Shown: positions 47,155 through 56,366, numbered from the stretch's first letter. The stretch: DNA of 64,000 nucleotides from Victivallis sp. Marseille-Q1083 (GCF_903645315.1 NZ_CAHJXL010000001.1:186001-250000); one strand, 5' to 3'. Made by a program: numbers and translations. Notes: a model not told the origin generated them from the sequence alone.

Positions 47155-47913
47155 CTACAGGCTTTTGATCCGCGGCATATATTTTTCCAGCGAAGCCCGG
47201 TTGGCTTCATCGCCGCCCGGGGTGTTGGCGCTTTTCCAGACCGGCGGCACGATGCCGCGCGCCAGACACTGCCGGGCGGTTTCGATCTCCAGCAGATGGG
47301 CGATGGTAAAATCGACCACATTGGAAATCGGTGCAACCGGCGTATCCATCCCCGGCAATTCGACCACCGCGTCGCCGACCGGATTGTAATCGTCGATGCA
47401 GACATCGGCCAGATCGAACAGATTCCGACCGGACGGATGGCGGATAAAGTGATCCGCCGGCATCTGCCGCTGCCAGCAGGAACTCGAGACGGCGATGATC
47501 TGGACGCCGTGTTCTTTGGCTTCCAGCGCCGCATCGATCGTCGCGGCGTTGATGCCGATGTTGTGAAAGATCAGCAGCAAATCTCCCGCCTGCAGTTGGT
47601 AATACCGGACGATCGCCCGGCCGTAATTGACGCAACGTTCCAGTTCCAGGTATTTCAACGCCTGGTTGAATACCGACAGGCCGGTTTCCATCAGCGGATT
47701 GATATTGCAAAATCCGCCGGCCCGGAAAAAGATTTCCCCCATCGCCAGCGTCGTATGGCCGCCGCCGCCATAGACGTTGATCAGCCGGTCGGCGGCGATG
47801 GCATCGGCCATCAGGCCGGCGGCGCGGCGGATGTTGCCGCCCTGCTCGGCGACGACCCGCCTGATGTTGCTGAAAATTTTTTCGACATAACCGCCATCAT
47901 TCCATTCCGTCAT
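47155..47913 (-). CDS. SIS-domain sugar-phosphate protein (UPF0309-like)
   Basis: 252 residues from ATG 47913 (AAGGAG 8 nt upstream; ATG 47919 is too close to it). SIS fold with phosphosugar-binding motifs: LINVYGGGGHTTLAMGEIFF, then FRAGGFCNINPLME, then LLLIFHNIGINAATIDAAL and IIAVSSSCW. The HPSGRNLFDLADVCIDD segment matches the UPF0309 group of sugar isomerase-like proteins. The substrate is probably an amino-sugar or hexose phosphate. In the module 2 operon. Confidence 0.85.
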   Translation of the reverse strand: MTEWNDGGYVEKIFSNIRRVVAEQGGNIRRAAGLMADAIAADRLINVYGGGGHTTLAMGEIFFRAGGFCNINPLMETGLSVFNQALKYLELERCVNYGRAIVRYYQLQAGDLLLIFHNIGINAATIDAALEAKEHGVQIIAVSSSCWQRQMPADHFIRHPSGRNLFDLADVCIDDYNPVGDAVVELPGMDTPVAPISNVVDFTIAHLLEIETARQCLARGIVPPVWKSANTPGGDEANRASLEKYMPRIKSL

Positions 47914-47934
47914 TTCCATTCTCCTTTCCCCTGC

Positions 47935-48966
47935 TTATTTCCGGATGACCCGCCGGTAATTCCGGCCGATGCGGTCCCATAACTGCAACGCGTCCGGCGC
48001 CGCCAGCACCGTGCCGTAGCCGCCGCGGTACGTCCAGGTTCCCAGCCGGTCGACGCCGAGCGATTCGTAGAGTGAAACGATTTCGTCGACCTGGCTGAAC
48101 TCCTCCGGCTGTTTGTAATAGCCCATCAGCCAGCGTTCCGACAATTTTCCATATTTGCGGGCGATTTCCACTGTCCGCCGGGTGACGTCGACGAAGAAAC
48201 TGCGCGGCAGATTCCAGGCGATGATCGTCGTCGAAAACACATCGAAACAGGGCGAGGTCGCCACCAGGTCCCAGTTGTCATAGCCGCGCAGTTCGGTCAC
48301 ATAGTAACCGTTCAGCGTCGCATGAACGCAGCAGGTGATTTCGAGCGCCGGTTTGAACTCTTTGAGCCGGCGCGAAGTATCCTCCAGGATAACCAACGCT
48401 TCCCGCCAGCGGAACTGTTTGACATCGTCGTTGAGCACTTTCGGCATTTCATAACCGTAATAGTCCTGAAATTTCCGCCGGCAGACCGGGCACCGGCAGC
48501 TCCAGTCCTCGCCGGCGCCGCCGGTGATCGAAGCGAAGGACTTCGGCAGCGCATAGTGCGGCTCATCCCAGAAAAAACCGTCGGCGGCGGTTTCCCGTGC
48601 CAGCGTCAGACAGAAATTCTGAAAGTAGTCCCGAAACGAGCCGGTGTTGAAACAGGCGGCGTTGAGTTTGGCGCCGCTCAACGCGGCGACCTGCCGGTTT
48701 TCGAGATGGTTCTGCAGAAACAGACTGATTTGCTCGCCGCCGAAATATTTGCCGATGCCCCACGGGTCCAGCAACACCTTCAACCCCAGCCGATGCGCCT
48801 GGTCGACGATGGCGCCGAGGTTCGGCCGCCAGAAATCGAAATCGAATTCCGTTACCGCCAGGATGACGGCCGTGCAGCCATGCTCCAGCATCTCCTGGAA
48901 ATCGGCGGCGGCATGTTCCACATAATTGAGCCCGTAATAACTGATTGAAGTTTGTGTAATCGCCAT
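47935..48966 (-). CDS. Uncharacterised TIM-barrel-like protein with a CxCxxC motif
   Basis: 343 residues from ATG 48966 (GGAAGGATGG upstream). No signal peptide. The pattern of strands and acidic residues (ILAVTEFDFDFWRPNLGA, LKVLLDPWGIGKYFGG, GFFWDEPHYALP) suggests a (beta/alpha)8 hydrolase-like fold with the Asp-Glu of FFWDEPH as a likely active-site pair. A CRCPVCRRKF segment (about 165) resembles a small metal-binding knuckle. Second gene of the regulator-led operon, 37 nt after the regulator. No recognised family; a glycoside hydrolase-like role is inference. Confidence 0.7.
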   Translation of the reverse strand: MAITQTSISYYGLNYVEHAAADFQEMLEHGCTAVILAVTEFDFDFWRPNLGAIVDQAHRLGLKVLLDPWGIGKYFGGEQISLFLQNHLENRQVAALSGAKLNAACFNTGSFRDYFQNFCLTLARETAADGFFWDEPHYALPKSFASITGGAGEDWSCRCPVCRRKFQDYYGYEMPKVLNDDVKQFRWREALVILEDTSRRLKEFKPALEITCCVHATLNGYYVTELRGYDNWDLVATSPCFDVFSTTIIAWNLPRSFFVDVTRRTVEIARKYGKLSERWLMGYYKQPEEFSQVDEIVSLYESLGVDRLGTWTYRGGYGTVLAAPDALQLWDRIGRNYRRVIRK

Positions 48967-49003
48967 GTTCCATCCTTCCGGCTAACGATTGTTTCCAAGG
49001 GTT

Positions 49004-50134
49004 CTAATGATGATTCAAAAGGTATTTTCCACTTCGGCCGGCCTCCGGCATCATCCGGCCGCCGCCGAAATCAAAGGAACTCTCCCGCACCATCAACTCC
49101 GGATTGAGGTAGCTGATCGAATGACCGGCCCCGCCGTTGCCGCGGACGCGCTGCAACAGCATTTCGACGGCGTTTTCGGCGATTTGAGCGATCGGATAGG
49201 AGATACTGCTCAACGACGGAAACACCTCCATCGCCATCGGCAGGTTGTCGAATCCGACGATCGACAACTCCTGCGGCACTTTCAATTTGCCGATCCGGGC
49301 GCAGCGCAGCATCCGCATCGCCAGCAGGTCGTGGTAACAGAACAACCCCGTCTTGCGGCCGTTGTAAAGTTCGACGAGCTTGGTCGGCGACAACACCTCG
49401 TCGAGATTGCGGGCGTCGACCAGGATGATGTGTTCCGGAGGCAAAGCCCGATTCTGCGCCGACAACTCGCCGGCGAAGCCCTGGAGCCGCAAATCGTCCT
49501 GAAAATTTTTAATCCCGACATAAATGAAATCCCGGCAGCCGCATTCGATCAGATGCCGGGCCACCAACCGGCCGGCTTCGAAGTTGTGCACCATGACCAC
49601 GTCGCTGTCGAAATTCTTCAACTGCCGGCCGATGACGACGAAAGGAAGCGACAATTCAGCCAGCGCCGGAACCGATTTTTCATCATGGGCCGGACAGATC
49701 AGGAATCCTTTGGCGCCGCTGTCGGCCAGCATCGCCAGTTGGGCCTTCTCATGCTGAAGGTCGTAATTGCTGCAGGCCGAAAAAATTTCGACATCACGAC
49801 GCCGGCCGCTCAGCTCAACCGCATTGACCAGCCGGGAAAAAAACGGGTTGTCGACGTTCGTCACCAGCACCGCAAAGCGCCAGCCGCGGTCGAGCTGGGC
49901 CGGTTGCTCCCGGTAAACGATTTGCAACCGTTTACTGGCGCTCTTGAGGATGCCGAGCGACTGCAGCTCCGACACCACCTTCTGGGCGGTCACCAGCGCG
50001 ACGCCGAACTCTTCGGCGATTTCCCGAACCGTCATAAACGGTGTTCCGATGTTGCCGTGCTCGCCGCGGGCGATCTCCCGGCGCAACTGGGCAACAATCT
50101 GTTGTTTCTTATTATAACGGTTGGACAACTGCAT
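49004..50134 (-). CDS. GntR/LacI hybrid regulator of module 2
   Basis: 376 residues. N-terminal GntR-type winged helix (TPFMTVREIAEEFGVALVTA, QKVVSELQSLGILKS), then a LacI-type sensor (RFAVLVTNVDNPFFSRLVNA, ELSIVGFDNLPMAMEVFPSLSSISYPIAQIA in parts). It is the first gene of the minus-strand operon running to 42888 and diverges from two pseudopilin genes. Its own promoter and theirs carry the same paired TTGTTAT element, which makes this protein the obvious candidate to bind it. That it is a repressor is inferred from the site position within the promoter spacers. Confidence 0.92.
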   Translation of the reverse strand: MQLSNRYNKKQQIVAQLRREIARGEHGNIGTPFMTVREIAEEFGVALVTAQKVVSELQSLGILKSASKRLQIVYREQPAQLDRGWRFAVLVTNVDNPFFSRLVNAVELSGRRRDVEIFSACSNYDLQHEKAQLAMLADSGAKGFLICPAHDEKSVPALAELSLPFVVIGRQLKNFDSDVVMVHNFEAGRLVARHLIECGCRDFIYVGIKNFQDDLRLQGFAGELSAQNRALPPEHIILVDARNLDEVLSPTKLVELYNGRKTGLFCYHDLLAMRMLRCARIGKLKVPQELSIVGFDNLPMAMEVFPSLSSISYPIAQIAENAVEMLLQRVRGNGGAGHSISYLNPELMVRESSFDFGGGRMMPEAGRSGKYLLNHH

Positions 50135-50158
50135 TTCCGACTCCTTGTTCTATTTTCA

Positions 50159-50201
50159 ATTATAGTAACTATATAACAACATAACAACAAAAATATAACA
50201 A
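50159..50201 (-). promoter_or_regulatory. Regulator promoter with paired TTGTTAT operator
   Basis: Minus strand: -10 TATAAT (50159-50164), 17-nt spacer, -35 TTGTTA (50182-50187). TTGTTAT occurs at 50195-50201 (upstream of -35) and 50173-50179 (in the spacer), 22 bp apart. A third copy at 50181-50187 is the -35 box itself. Confidence 0.8.
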
Positions 50202-50307
50202 CAAAAGTCGAAAAACGTTGCCGGCGGCTTTTGAGAAGCTGGGTCCGCCCGCCGGATTGCGCATTGCCGCCAAAACAACTCGCACACGGCGTTATTTTGC
50301 ACTTTTT

Positions 50308-50350
50308 TTGTTATGCAATTGTTGCCTTGTTGTTATGTTTTCACTATACT
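50308..50350 (+). promoter_or_regulatory. Pseudopilin 1 promoter with paired TTGTTAT operator
   Basis: -35 TTGCCT (50322-50327), 17-nt spacer, -10 TATACT (50345-50350). TTGTTAT at 50308-50314 and 50330-50336, 22 bp apart. The second copy lies in the spacer, 8 nt before the -10 box. Confidence 0.85.
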
Positions 50351-50409
50351 TCAATAGTAGAGACGAACCAAATACCGTCAATAATACACAACTCAGAAAG
50401 GGTCCGGAA

Positions 50410-51099
50410 ATGAACAAACGCCGCTTCACATTGATTGAATTGCTGGTCGTGATCGCCATCATCGCCATCCTCGCCAGTATGCTGCTGCCGGCGCTCGGCA
50501 GGGCCAAGGCCAAAGCCCAGGAAATCAAATGTGTCGGAAATTTGAAGCAGCTCGGGCTGGCCAATCTTTTTTACGCCGACGACAACGACGACTATTCGCC
50601 CCGGCCGGTCGGCTATGCCGAATCGAACTGGGGAATCGACAAGATCTTCTGGCCGTATAAAATCGCACCTTACGCCGGCAGTCATATCGACACCGACGAC
50701 GACACCACCCAGGAGAACTGGCGGACCAATCTGATTTTTCACTGTCCGTCGGAAGGCACCGCGCCCTATTTCGGCTACGGCAAAAACATGACCACCGAAA
50801 ACTTCACGGCCAACGGCGGCCTGATCAAACTGGCCTCCTACGTCGATCCGAGCAGCAAAGGCGTCTTCGTCGACGATTACACCACCGGCAGCCGCAACTC
50901 GCTGGTCATGTACAGTTGGAACCGTTACGACGCCAAAGTAGTGGGTGCGGTCACCCCCCGCCACAGCAACGGCGCCAACATCGGCTTCGCCGACGGCCAC
51001 GTTGAAAAATACGGGGCGCAAAAGCTGGAATCCGTCCTGGCCCTGGCCGGCAAAAACGGCCAGACCATGTGGTACTACAACATTCCGACCGAGCAATAA
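50410..51099 (+). CDS. Pseudopilin with H-X9-DG domain (module 2, first)
   Basis: 229 residues from ATG 50410 (AAAGGG upstream). Pilin signal MNKRR then [19 protein letters not shown], with Arg instead of Gly at -1. It is followed by the family's [20 protein letters not shown] helix with Cys, a variable globular domain, and the H-X9-DG motif [13 protein letters not shown]. Nearly identical to its neighbour at 51310 for the first 45 residues, unrelated after that. It has its own operator-bearing promoter. The likely role is a surface or periplasmic pseudopilus component tied to the sugar locus. Confidence 0.93.
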   Translation: MNKRRFTLIELLVVIAIIAILASMLLPALGRAKAKAQEIKCVGNLKQLGLANLFYADDNDDYSPRPVGYAESNWGIDKIFWPYKIAPYAGSHIDTDDDTTQENWRTNLIFHCPSEGTAPYFGYGKNMTTENFTANGGLIKLASYVDPSSKGVFVDDYTTGSRNSLVMYSWNRYDAKVVGAVTPRHSNGANIGFADGHVEKYGAQKLESVLALAGKNGQTMWYYNIPTEQ

Positions 51100-51189
51100 G
51101 CAGTTCCCCGTTTCCCCTGCCGGCAGCCGTCCGCCGCCTCGACCGGCCGGGCCGCCGGCTCCTCCCGCAAACTCCATTTTCATTCTTTT

Positions 51190-51232
51190 TTGTTATGCCT
51201 TTATTGTTTCGTTGTTATATCCGGCTTATACT
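51190..51232 (+). promoter_or_regulatory. Pseudopilin 2 promoter with paired TTGTTAT operator
   Basis: -35 TTGTTT (51204-51209), 17-nt spacer, -10 TATACT (51227-51232). TTGTTAT at 51190-51196 and 51212-51218, 22 bp apart. The second copy lies in the spacer, 8 nt before the -10 box. Confidence 0.85.
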
Positions 51233-51309
51233 CTATTTTAATGGGAAGGGCGAAATCGCAAGTCCCTTCCAACCCGGCAAACCGGCCCAAAACAGAAAGG
51301 ATCGGATCG

Positions 51310-52044
51310 ATGAAAAAGTACCAATTCACTCTGATTGAACTGCTGGTCGTGATCGCGATCATCGCCATCCTCGCCTCCATGCTGCTGCCGGCGCTCGGCA
51401 AAGCCAAGGCCAAAGCGCAGGCCATCAAATGTCTCGGCAACCTGAAACAGCACGGCATCGCCGCCATCCTGTACGCCGGCGACTGGAACAGCTATCCGTG
51501 GAGCGAATACCGGGCGGCCACGACCGGGCAGCGGTATGCGGTAGTCGGCGTCCTGGCGGAATCGGGTTATCTGTCCTCGCCGGCAACCTGGCACTGTCCC
51601 GCCAACACGACCACCACCAATAATTTTACCGACATCCCACCGGACGACTGGCAATCGGGCGCCTGGCCGGATTCCCGGACCATGGTCAACTATGCCTACA
51701 ATCGCAATTTCCTGAAAGCGCTGCGGGTCTGGGGCACCTGGAATCATTGCGGTGATTGCGCCGCCCACGGCGGCTCGGAGCAAAGTGCGGCAGCGATCGA
51801 CGGTTCGCCTTATGCGGCCGGTTCGATCATGTTCTGCGACGGCAGCCTGATTTATCTGGACGATACCCACTGGGTCACCGATATCGACAAGCAGGGCAAT
51901 GCCACCGGCCGGATCCGTTTCGTTCATAACAACCGGATGAATTTCGTCCGCGGCGACGGTTCCGGCGATCAGGCGATCATCAGCGAACTGGTCGCCGACA
52001 ATGTTGCATTTTATAAGAAATATTATTCGATCTGGTGCGATTAA
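51310..52044 (+). CDS. Pseudopilin with H-X9-DG domain (module 2, second)
   Basis: 244 residues from ATG 51310 (AAAGGATCGG upstream). Pilin signal MKKYQ then [19 protein letters not shown], with Gln at -1. The variable domain is Cys- and Thr-rich ([25 protein letters not shown]), and the closing motif is [13 protein letters not shown], a proper H-X9-DG. It ends 33 nt before the secreted DUF4091 gene, so the two should be co-transcribed from the operator-bearing promoter at 51190. This links surface pilin and hydrolase directly. Confidence 0.93.
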   Translation: MKKYQFTLIELLVVIAIIAILASMLLPALGKAKAKAQAIKCLGNLKQHGIAAILYAGDWNSYPWSEYRAATTGQRYAVVGVLAESGYLSSPATWHCPANTTTTNNFTDIPPDDWQSGAWPDSRTMVNYAYNRNFLKALRVWGTWNHCGDCAAHGGSEQSAAAIDGSPYAAGSIMFCDGSLIYLDDTHWVTDIDKQGNATGRIRFVHNNRMNFVRGDGSGDQAIISELVADNVAFYKKYYSIWCD

Positions 52045-52077
52045 CCGCTATGGTAACGATAAACCAACAGGACTCTT

Positions 52078-54549
52078 ATGCACAATCGATTTTTACTCAC
52101 CCTCCTCGCCGCGCTGTCGGCCGGCAACTGGCTGGCGGCGGCCGACTGGCTGCTCAACGACTTCGAAACGCCGGAGGAGATCGCCCAATGGCGGATCCGA
52201 GAATCACCCCAGAAAATGCCGGAACTGACGCTCAATCGCGAATCGCAATTCGTCACCTCCGGCCGGGGCTGCGGGCAATTCGATTCTCCCGGCACCCGCA
52301 GCGGCGGTCCGGGCTGGCCGGCTTTCCTGCTTCCCGGCGACCGGATGAACCGCGACGACTGGCGCGCCTTCGACGAAATCACTTTCGATGTCTACAATCC
52401 GTCCGAGCTGGAAATCAGCCTGTGGCTGCGCTTCACCGTCGAAGGCGGCCTGTGGCACAGTTTCCGGGTCCAGGTGCTGCCCGGCTCCAATCACCTCGCC
52501 GCCGCCTTGCCGGAACTCGTCAGCCGGGGAAAAATGACCGAATTTCAATTTTTTCACAACGAACCGCCGGAGGACCGGACTCTTTATATCGACAATCTGC
52601 GGCTGCTGGTGACGCCGGCGAAAACCGTCGAAAAATGGGAGCGGCTGCGCAGTGGACTGAACGATCCGGAGCGGCTGCCGATCCGGGAAGCGGCCGGCAG
52701 ACAGGCCGATTTCGCTGCCTTCGCGACCAGGCTCGACACCTGGCGGCAAATCGATGATCCGATGACGGCGGCCGAAACGTTACTGACCTGGCGGGACGAG
52801 CTGGCAAAACTGGAAAAGGAATGCGACGACGCCTTCAACCGGCGGAAAATCACCGAATGGCAGCAGAATTTTCCGAACCAGCCGTGGGGATACGCCGTCG
52901 AAACCGGCAGCCGGAAGGTATTCCGCGACGAAGTGCCGTTTCAGGGCACGCCGGGCGGCAGCCTGCAAATAACGCTGGCCCGTCACGAATACGAGGCCGC
53001 CCAACTGGTCCTGCGCGCCAGTCAGGCCGTCGCCACGGTCACGGCCGGGGTCAGCGATTTAACCGATCCGGCCAGCGGCCGTACCATCGATCGCGGCAAC
53101 ATCCGCATCCATCCGGTCGGATACGTCCGGCCGCCCCGTGTTTCCTATGCCGAACGGCTGACGCAGTGGTACCCGGATATCGTATTGACCGACCTGGCTC
53201 AATTCGATCTTGCCGCCGAGGTCTGGCAGCCGTTGTGGGTGGAAGTTTACGCGCCACGCGACACCGCCGCCGGCACCTATGAAGGCACCATCACCGTCCA
53301 TGGCGCCGGAATGGAATCGCTCATCGTTCCGCTGTCGGTCACCGTCTGGGATTTTACGCTGCCGCTTGCCGCTTCGCTGCCGAACCTCTTCACCTACGAA
53401 GCCAACCGGGCCCACCGGCGCTATGCCCGCAACCAGGCGGAATACGACGAATATGTCCGTTTCAAAAAACGGCAAATTGCCTACGACCAACTGAGTCCCG
53501 GCGCCCGGCGCCTGCGCGACCTGGAAATCACCAGCGAAAACCTGCTGCTCGCGCACCGCTGTTCGCCGTCGAGCCTGTACAATACCAGCTGGACGCCGCA
53601 GGTTGACGACGTCAGGCGCTGGATCGACCGCGGCGCCAGTTGTTTCAATATCCTCTGCGTACCGGGCATCGCTTCGCTGCGCGAAGGCGAACCGTATCCG
53701 GCCGACCGCAAAGCCGAAATTCTCGCACTGCTCGCGGCGGCAGTCCCGCAATACGACCAGGCCGGACTGCTTCCCTACGCCGTCATCTACGGTTTCGACG
53801 AAAGCAGTCCGAACCAGTACGCCGGCATGCGCGACATCATGCGGGAAATCAAACAGCGTTACCCGTCCATTCCGTTATTGACCACCGCTTTCGATTACAG
53901 TTTCGGCCGGGAGAGCGGCACCGGCGAGTATCTGAACGCCTGGTGCCCGCTGACGCCGCAATTCGAAAAACATCGCGACGCAATCCGGCAGAAGCAGCGG
54001 GAAGGGTTGCAAATCTGGTATTACACCTGTTGCGTCCCGTCGCCGCCGGCAGCCAATTTATTGCTGGAGCAAAGCGGCGTCGCACCGCGTATGCTGCTCG
54101 GCGCGCTCGCCGCCCGTTACGCGCCGGACGGTTATTTGTACTACCAGACCACGATGTGGCCGGACGATACGCCGCTCGTCGCCGGCGGCGTGCTGACCAA
54201 CCAGGACGGCCGATCTTCCTACCAGGGCTACAACGGCGACGGCCTGCTGCTGTACGCCGGCCGGAACGGTCCGCTACCCAGCCTGCGCCTGAAGGCGATC
54301 CGCGACGGCCTGGAGGATTATGAATATTTTCATCTGCTGCAGCAACTGGCCGACGAAGCGGCCGCCGGCCGCCGCGACCTGAACGACGGAGACCGCGAAA
54401 CGCTGCGGCAACTGCTGGCGGAATTGCCGCAACTGGCCGAGAGTTTCGAATCCTTCGATCAATCGGGCAACGCGTTGCTCGCCTATCGGCGTCGGGTCGG
54501 CGACTTCCTCTCCCGGCACCTGTGCCGCTCCGCGCCTGCGGTCCGGTAA
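52078..54549 (+). CDS. Secreted DUF4091 protein, predicted glycoside hydrolase
   Basis: 823 residues with signal peptide (LLTLLAALSAGNWLAAAD). The N-terminal beta-sandwich (about 25-180) resembles a carbohydrate-binding module (FNDFE-type start: LLNDFETPEEIAQW). A helical linker (190-270) and another beta domain (290-440) follow. The rest is a TIM-barrel-like region with YGFDESSPNQYAG (about 570, likely catalytic acids) and DUF4091 at the end (SLRLKAIRDGLEDYEYFHLL, about 735-755). Last gene of the pseudopilin 2 transcript, followed by a terminator at 54577. Confidence 0.87.
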   Translation: MHNRFLLTLLAALSAGNWLAAADWLLNDFETPEEIAQWRIRESPQKMPELTLNRESQFVTSGRGCGQFDSPGTRSGGPGWPAFLLPGDRMNRDDWRAFDEITFDVYNPSELEISLWLRFTVEGGLWHSFRVQVLPGSNHLAAALPELVSRGKMTEFQFFHNEPPEDRTLYIDNLRLLVTPAKTVEKWERLRSGLNDPERLPIREAAGRQADFAAFATRLDTWRQIDDPMTAAETLLTWRDELAKLEKECDDAFNRRKITEWQQNFPNQPWGYAVETGSRKVFRDEVPFQGTPGGSLQITLARHEYEAAQLVLRASQAVATVTAGVSDLTDPASGRTIDRGNIRIHPVGYVRPPRVSYAERLTQWYPDIVLTDLAQFDLAAEVWQPLWVEVYAPRDTAAGTYEGTITVHGAGMESLIVPLSVTVWDFTLPLAASLPNLFTYEANRAHRRYARNQAEYDEYVRFKKRQIAYDQLSPGARRLRDLEITSENLLLAHRCSPSSLYNTSWTPQVDDVRRWIDRGASCFNILCVPGIASLREGEPYPADRKAEILALLAAAVPQYDQAGLLPYAVIYGFDESSPNQYAGMRDIMREIKQRYPSIPLLTTAFDYSFGRESGTGEYLNAWCPLTPQFEKHRDAIRQKQREGLQIWYYTCCVPSPPAANLLLEQSGVAPRMLLGALAARYAPDGYLYYQTTMWPDDTPLVAGGVLTNQDGRSSYQGYNGDGLLLYAGRNGPLPSLRLKAIRDGLEDYEYFHLLQQLADEAAAGRRDLNDGDRETLRQLLAELPQLAESFESFDQSGNALLAYRRRVGDFLSRHLCRSAPAVR

Positions 54550-54576
54550 AAACCGGAGGAACCGTCCAGTCATTTC

Positions 54577-54607
54577 CCGGCGGCACCGAACCGTTCCGCC
54601 GGTTTTT
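54577..54607 (+). terminator. Rho-independent terminator after the DUF4091 gene
   Basis: CCGGCGG (54577-54583) pairs with CCGCCGG (54596-54602), 12-nt loop, followed by TTTTT (54603-54607). It separates module 2 from the permease gene. The remainder of 54550-54944 shows only the permease promoter. Confidence 0.85.
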
Positions 54608-54833
54608 CCATATTCGACGCCGTGTGCAAGATTTTTTTTCATTCCGCGTGAAATCCGGCCGGATTGCTGGTAACAGTCGCTGACCGGCCGATGGCCTGTT
54701 GGAAAGCGCCGGAAATATCGGCGTTTCCTGTCGTCAGCTTCGCCCGATGAACCGCATCCGGGTACGCCCCCGGGGCGGCAGCGATTTTTTATAAAAAAAC
54801 CTGCACACGGCGATATTTATTTTTTCCCGGCAT

Positions 54834-54862
54834 TTGCAGTTTTTCCATTGTGGTGATATGCT
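54834..54862 (+). promoter_or_regulatory. Promoter of the APC permease gene
   Basis: TTGCAG (54834-54839), 17-nt spacer, TATGCT (54857-54862), about 80 nt before the start codon. Confidence 0.6.
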
Positions 54863-54944
54863 ATTGGTCGGAGGAGAATTCGTTTTTTTATTGCGCCGGC
54901 AGCCGCATCTTGCGCTGTCGTATTGTCGAAGAGGAGTCGTATCT

Positions 54945-56366
54945 ATGTCTGCCAAAGCCAATATGAGTGTATTCACACTGTCGATGCTGAACATCGCCGC
55001 CGTACTGTCGATCGTCAATTTTCCCACCCAGGCGGTCTACGGATACCAGATCATTTTTTACATTTCGGCGGCGGCGGTCTGCTTCTTCATCCCGACCGCG
55101 CTGGTTTCGGCGGAACTGGCCTCCGCCTGGCCGTACGACGGCGGCGTTTATCTCTGGGTCAAAGAGGCATTCGGCCCGCAATGGGGCTTCGTCACCGTCT
55201 GCATGCAATGGCTGAACAGCCTGCCCTGGTTCGCCACCGTATTGACTTTCATCGCCACGACGATCGCCTACATTTTCAATCCGGAACTGGCAAGCAACCG
55301 CAGGTTCGTCTTTTCGGTCGCCGTCACCACGATGTGGCTCTGCACCTTTCTCAATTTCCGGGGCGTCAAACTCTATGCGCTGCTGAGCAGCATCGGCGCC
55401 ATCGCCGGCACGATCTTTCCGGTCGCCGTCATCATCGTGCTGGCCGTCTGGTATCTTTCCGACGGCAATCCGGCGGCAATTCCATTTTCCTTTCACGCCA
55501 TGCTGCCGAAGCTCGACAGCCTGAAGGAGTGGATGCTGCTGGCCGGTATGATGGTCGCCATCGCCGGCATCGACATGCCGGCCGTGCACGTCACCGATGT
55601 CAACAATCCGCAGAAGAATTTCCCGCGCGCCATCCTGATCTCTTCGGTGCTGATCATTCTATTGAGCATTTGCGGCTCCCTGTCGATCTCGCTGATCGTC
55701 CCGCCCCAACAGTTGAGCCTGGCCTCCGGCGCTCCGGATGCCTTCGACAAGATGCTGACCGCGCTCGGGCTGCACTGGCTGACGCCGGTGATGTGTCTGT
55801 TTCTGATCTGCGGCGCGTTGACGACGGTGATCACCTGGACGCTCGGTCCGTCCAAAGGACTGCTTGAAGTCGCCAAGGAGGGTTATCTGCCGCCGTTCTG
55901 GCAAGAACGCAACCGGTACGATATCCCGGTCCGCATCCTGACGCTCCAGGCGATCATCCCGTCGCTGATCGCCACCGTCATCTTTTTCATGCCGACCATC
56001 AGCGGCGCGTTCTGGGTGATGATGGCGCTGTCGGCGCAATTGTACATGATGATGTATCTGTTGATGTTTTCCGCCGCCATCCGGCTGCGTTATTCGAAAC
56101 CGGACGTGGCCCGGCCGTATAAAATTCCCGGCGGCAAAACCGGGATGTTCTGTGTCGCCGGCCTCGGCTTCCTGACCTCGCTGGTCTCGATGGCCGCCGG
56201 CTTCATCCCGCCGGAAGACATTCGGGCCAAAGGGATCTGGCACTCGCTCGGCTACATGAGCTTCCTGTCCGCCGGGACCGTTTTCTTCCTGATCGCCGCC
56301 TGGCTGCTCTGCCGGCGGCAGACGAAGAAAAAAGCCATGGAAACAACCGTGAACCATCCATCCTGA
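54945..56366 (+). CDS. APC-superfamily amino acid permease (GadC-like)
   Basis: 473 residues from ATG 54945 (GAGGAG upstream). About twelve transmembrane helices. Family segments include AELASAWPYDGGVYLWVKEA in TM2-3, VAIAGIDMPAVHVTDVNNPQ in the middle with FPRAILISS after it, and ARPYKIPGGKTGMF near the end. Closest in flavour to glutamate/GABA antiporters and related amino-acid exchangers. No decarboxylase gene adjoins, so an acid-resistance role is not supported. Single gene with its own promoter and the module 2 terminator upstream. Confidence 0.9.
   Translation: MSAKANMSVFTLSMLNIAAVLSIVNFPTQAVYGYQIIFYISAAAVCFFIPTALVSAELASAWPYDGGVYLWVKEAFGPQWGFVTVCMQWLNSLPWFATVLTFIATTIAYIFNPELASNRRFVFSVAVTTMWLCTFLNFRGVKLYALLSSIGAIAGTIFPVAVIIVLAVWYLSDGNPAAIPFSFHAMLPKLDSLKEWMLLAGMMVAIAGIDMPAVHVTDVNNPQKNFPRAILISSVLIILLSICGSLSISLIVPPQQLSLASGAPDAFDKMLTALGLHWLTPVMCLFLICGALTTVITWTLGPSKGLLEVAKEGYLPPFWQERNRYDIPVRILTLQAIIPSLIATVIFFMPTISGAFWVMMALSAQLYMMMYLLMFSAAIRLRYSKPDVARPYKIPGGKTGMFCVAGLGFLTSLVSMAAGFIPPEDIRAKGIWHSLGYMSFLSAGTVFFLIAAWLLCRRQTKKKAMETTVNHPS

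Noticed and set aside
54550-54944. Possible small gene before the permease
   Set aside because: Only a terminator and a promoter are visible; the short frames lack start signals.
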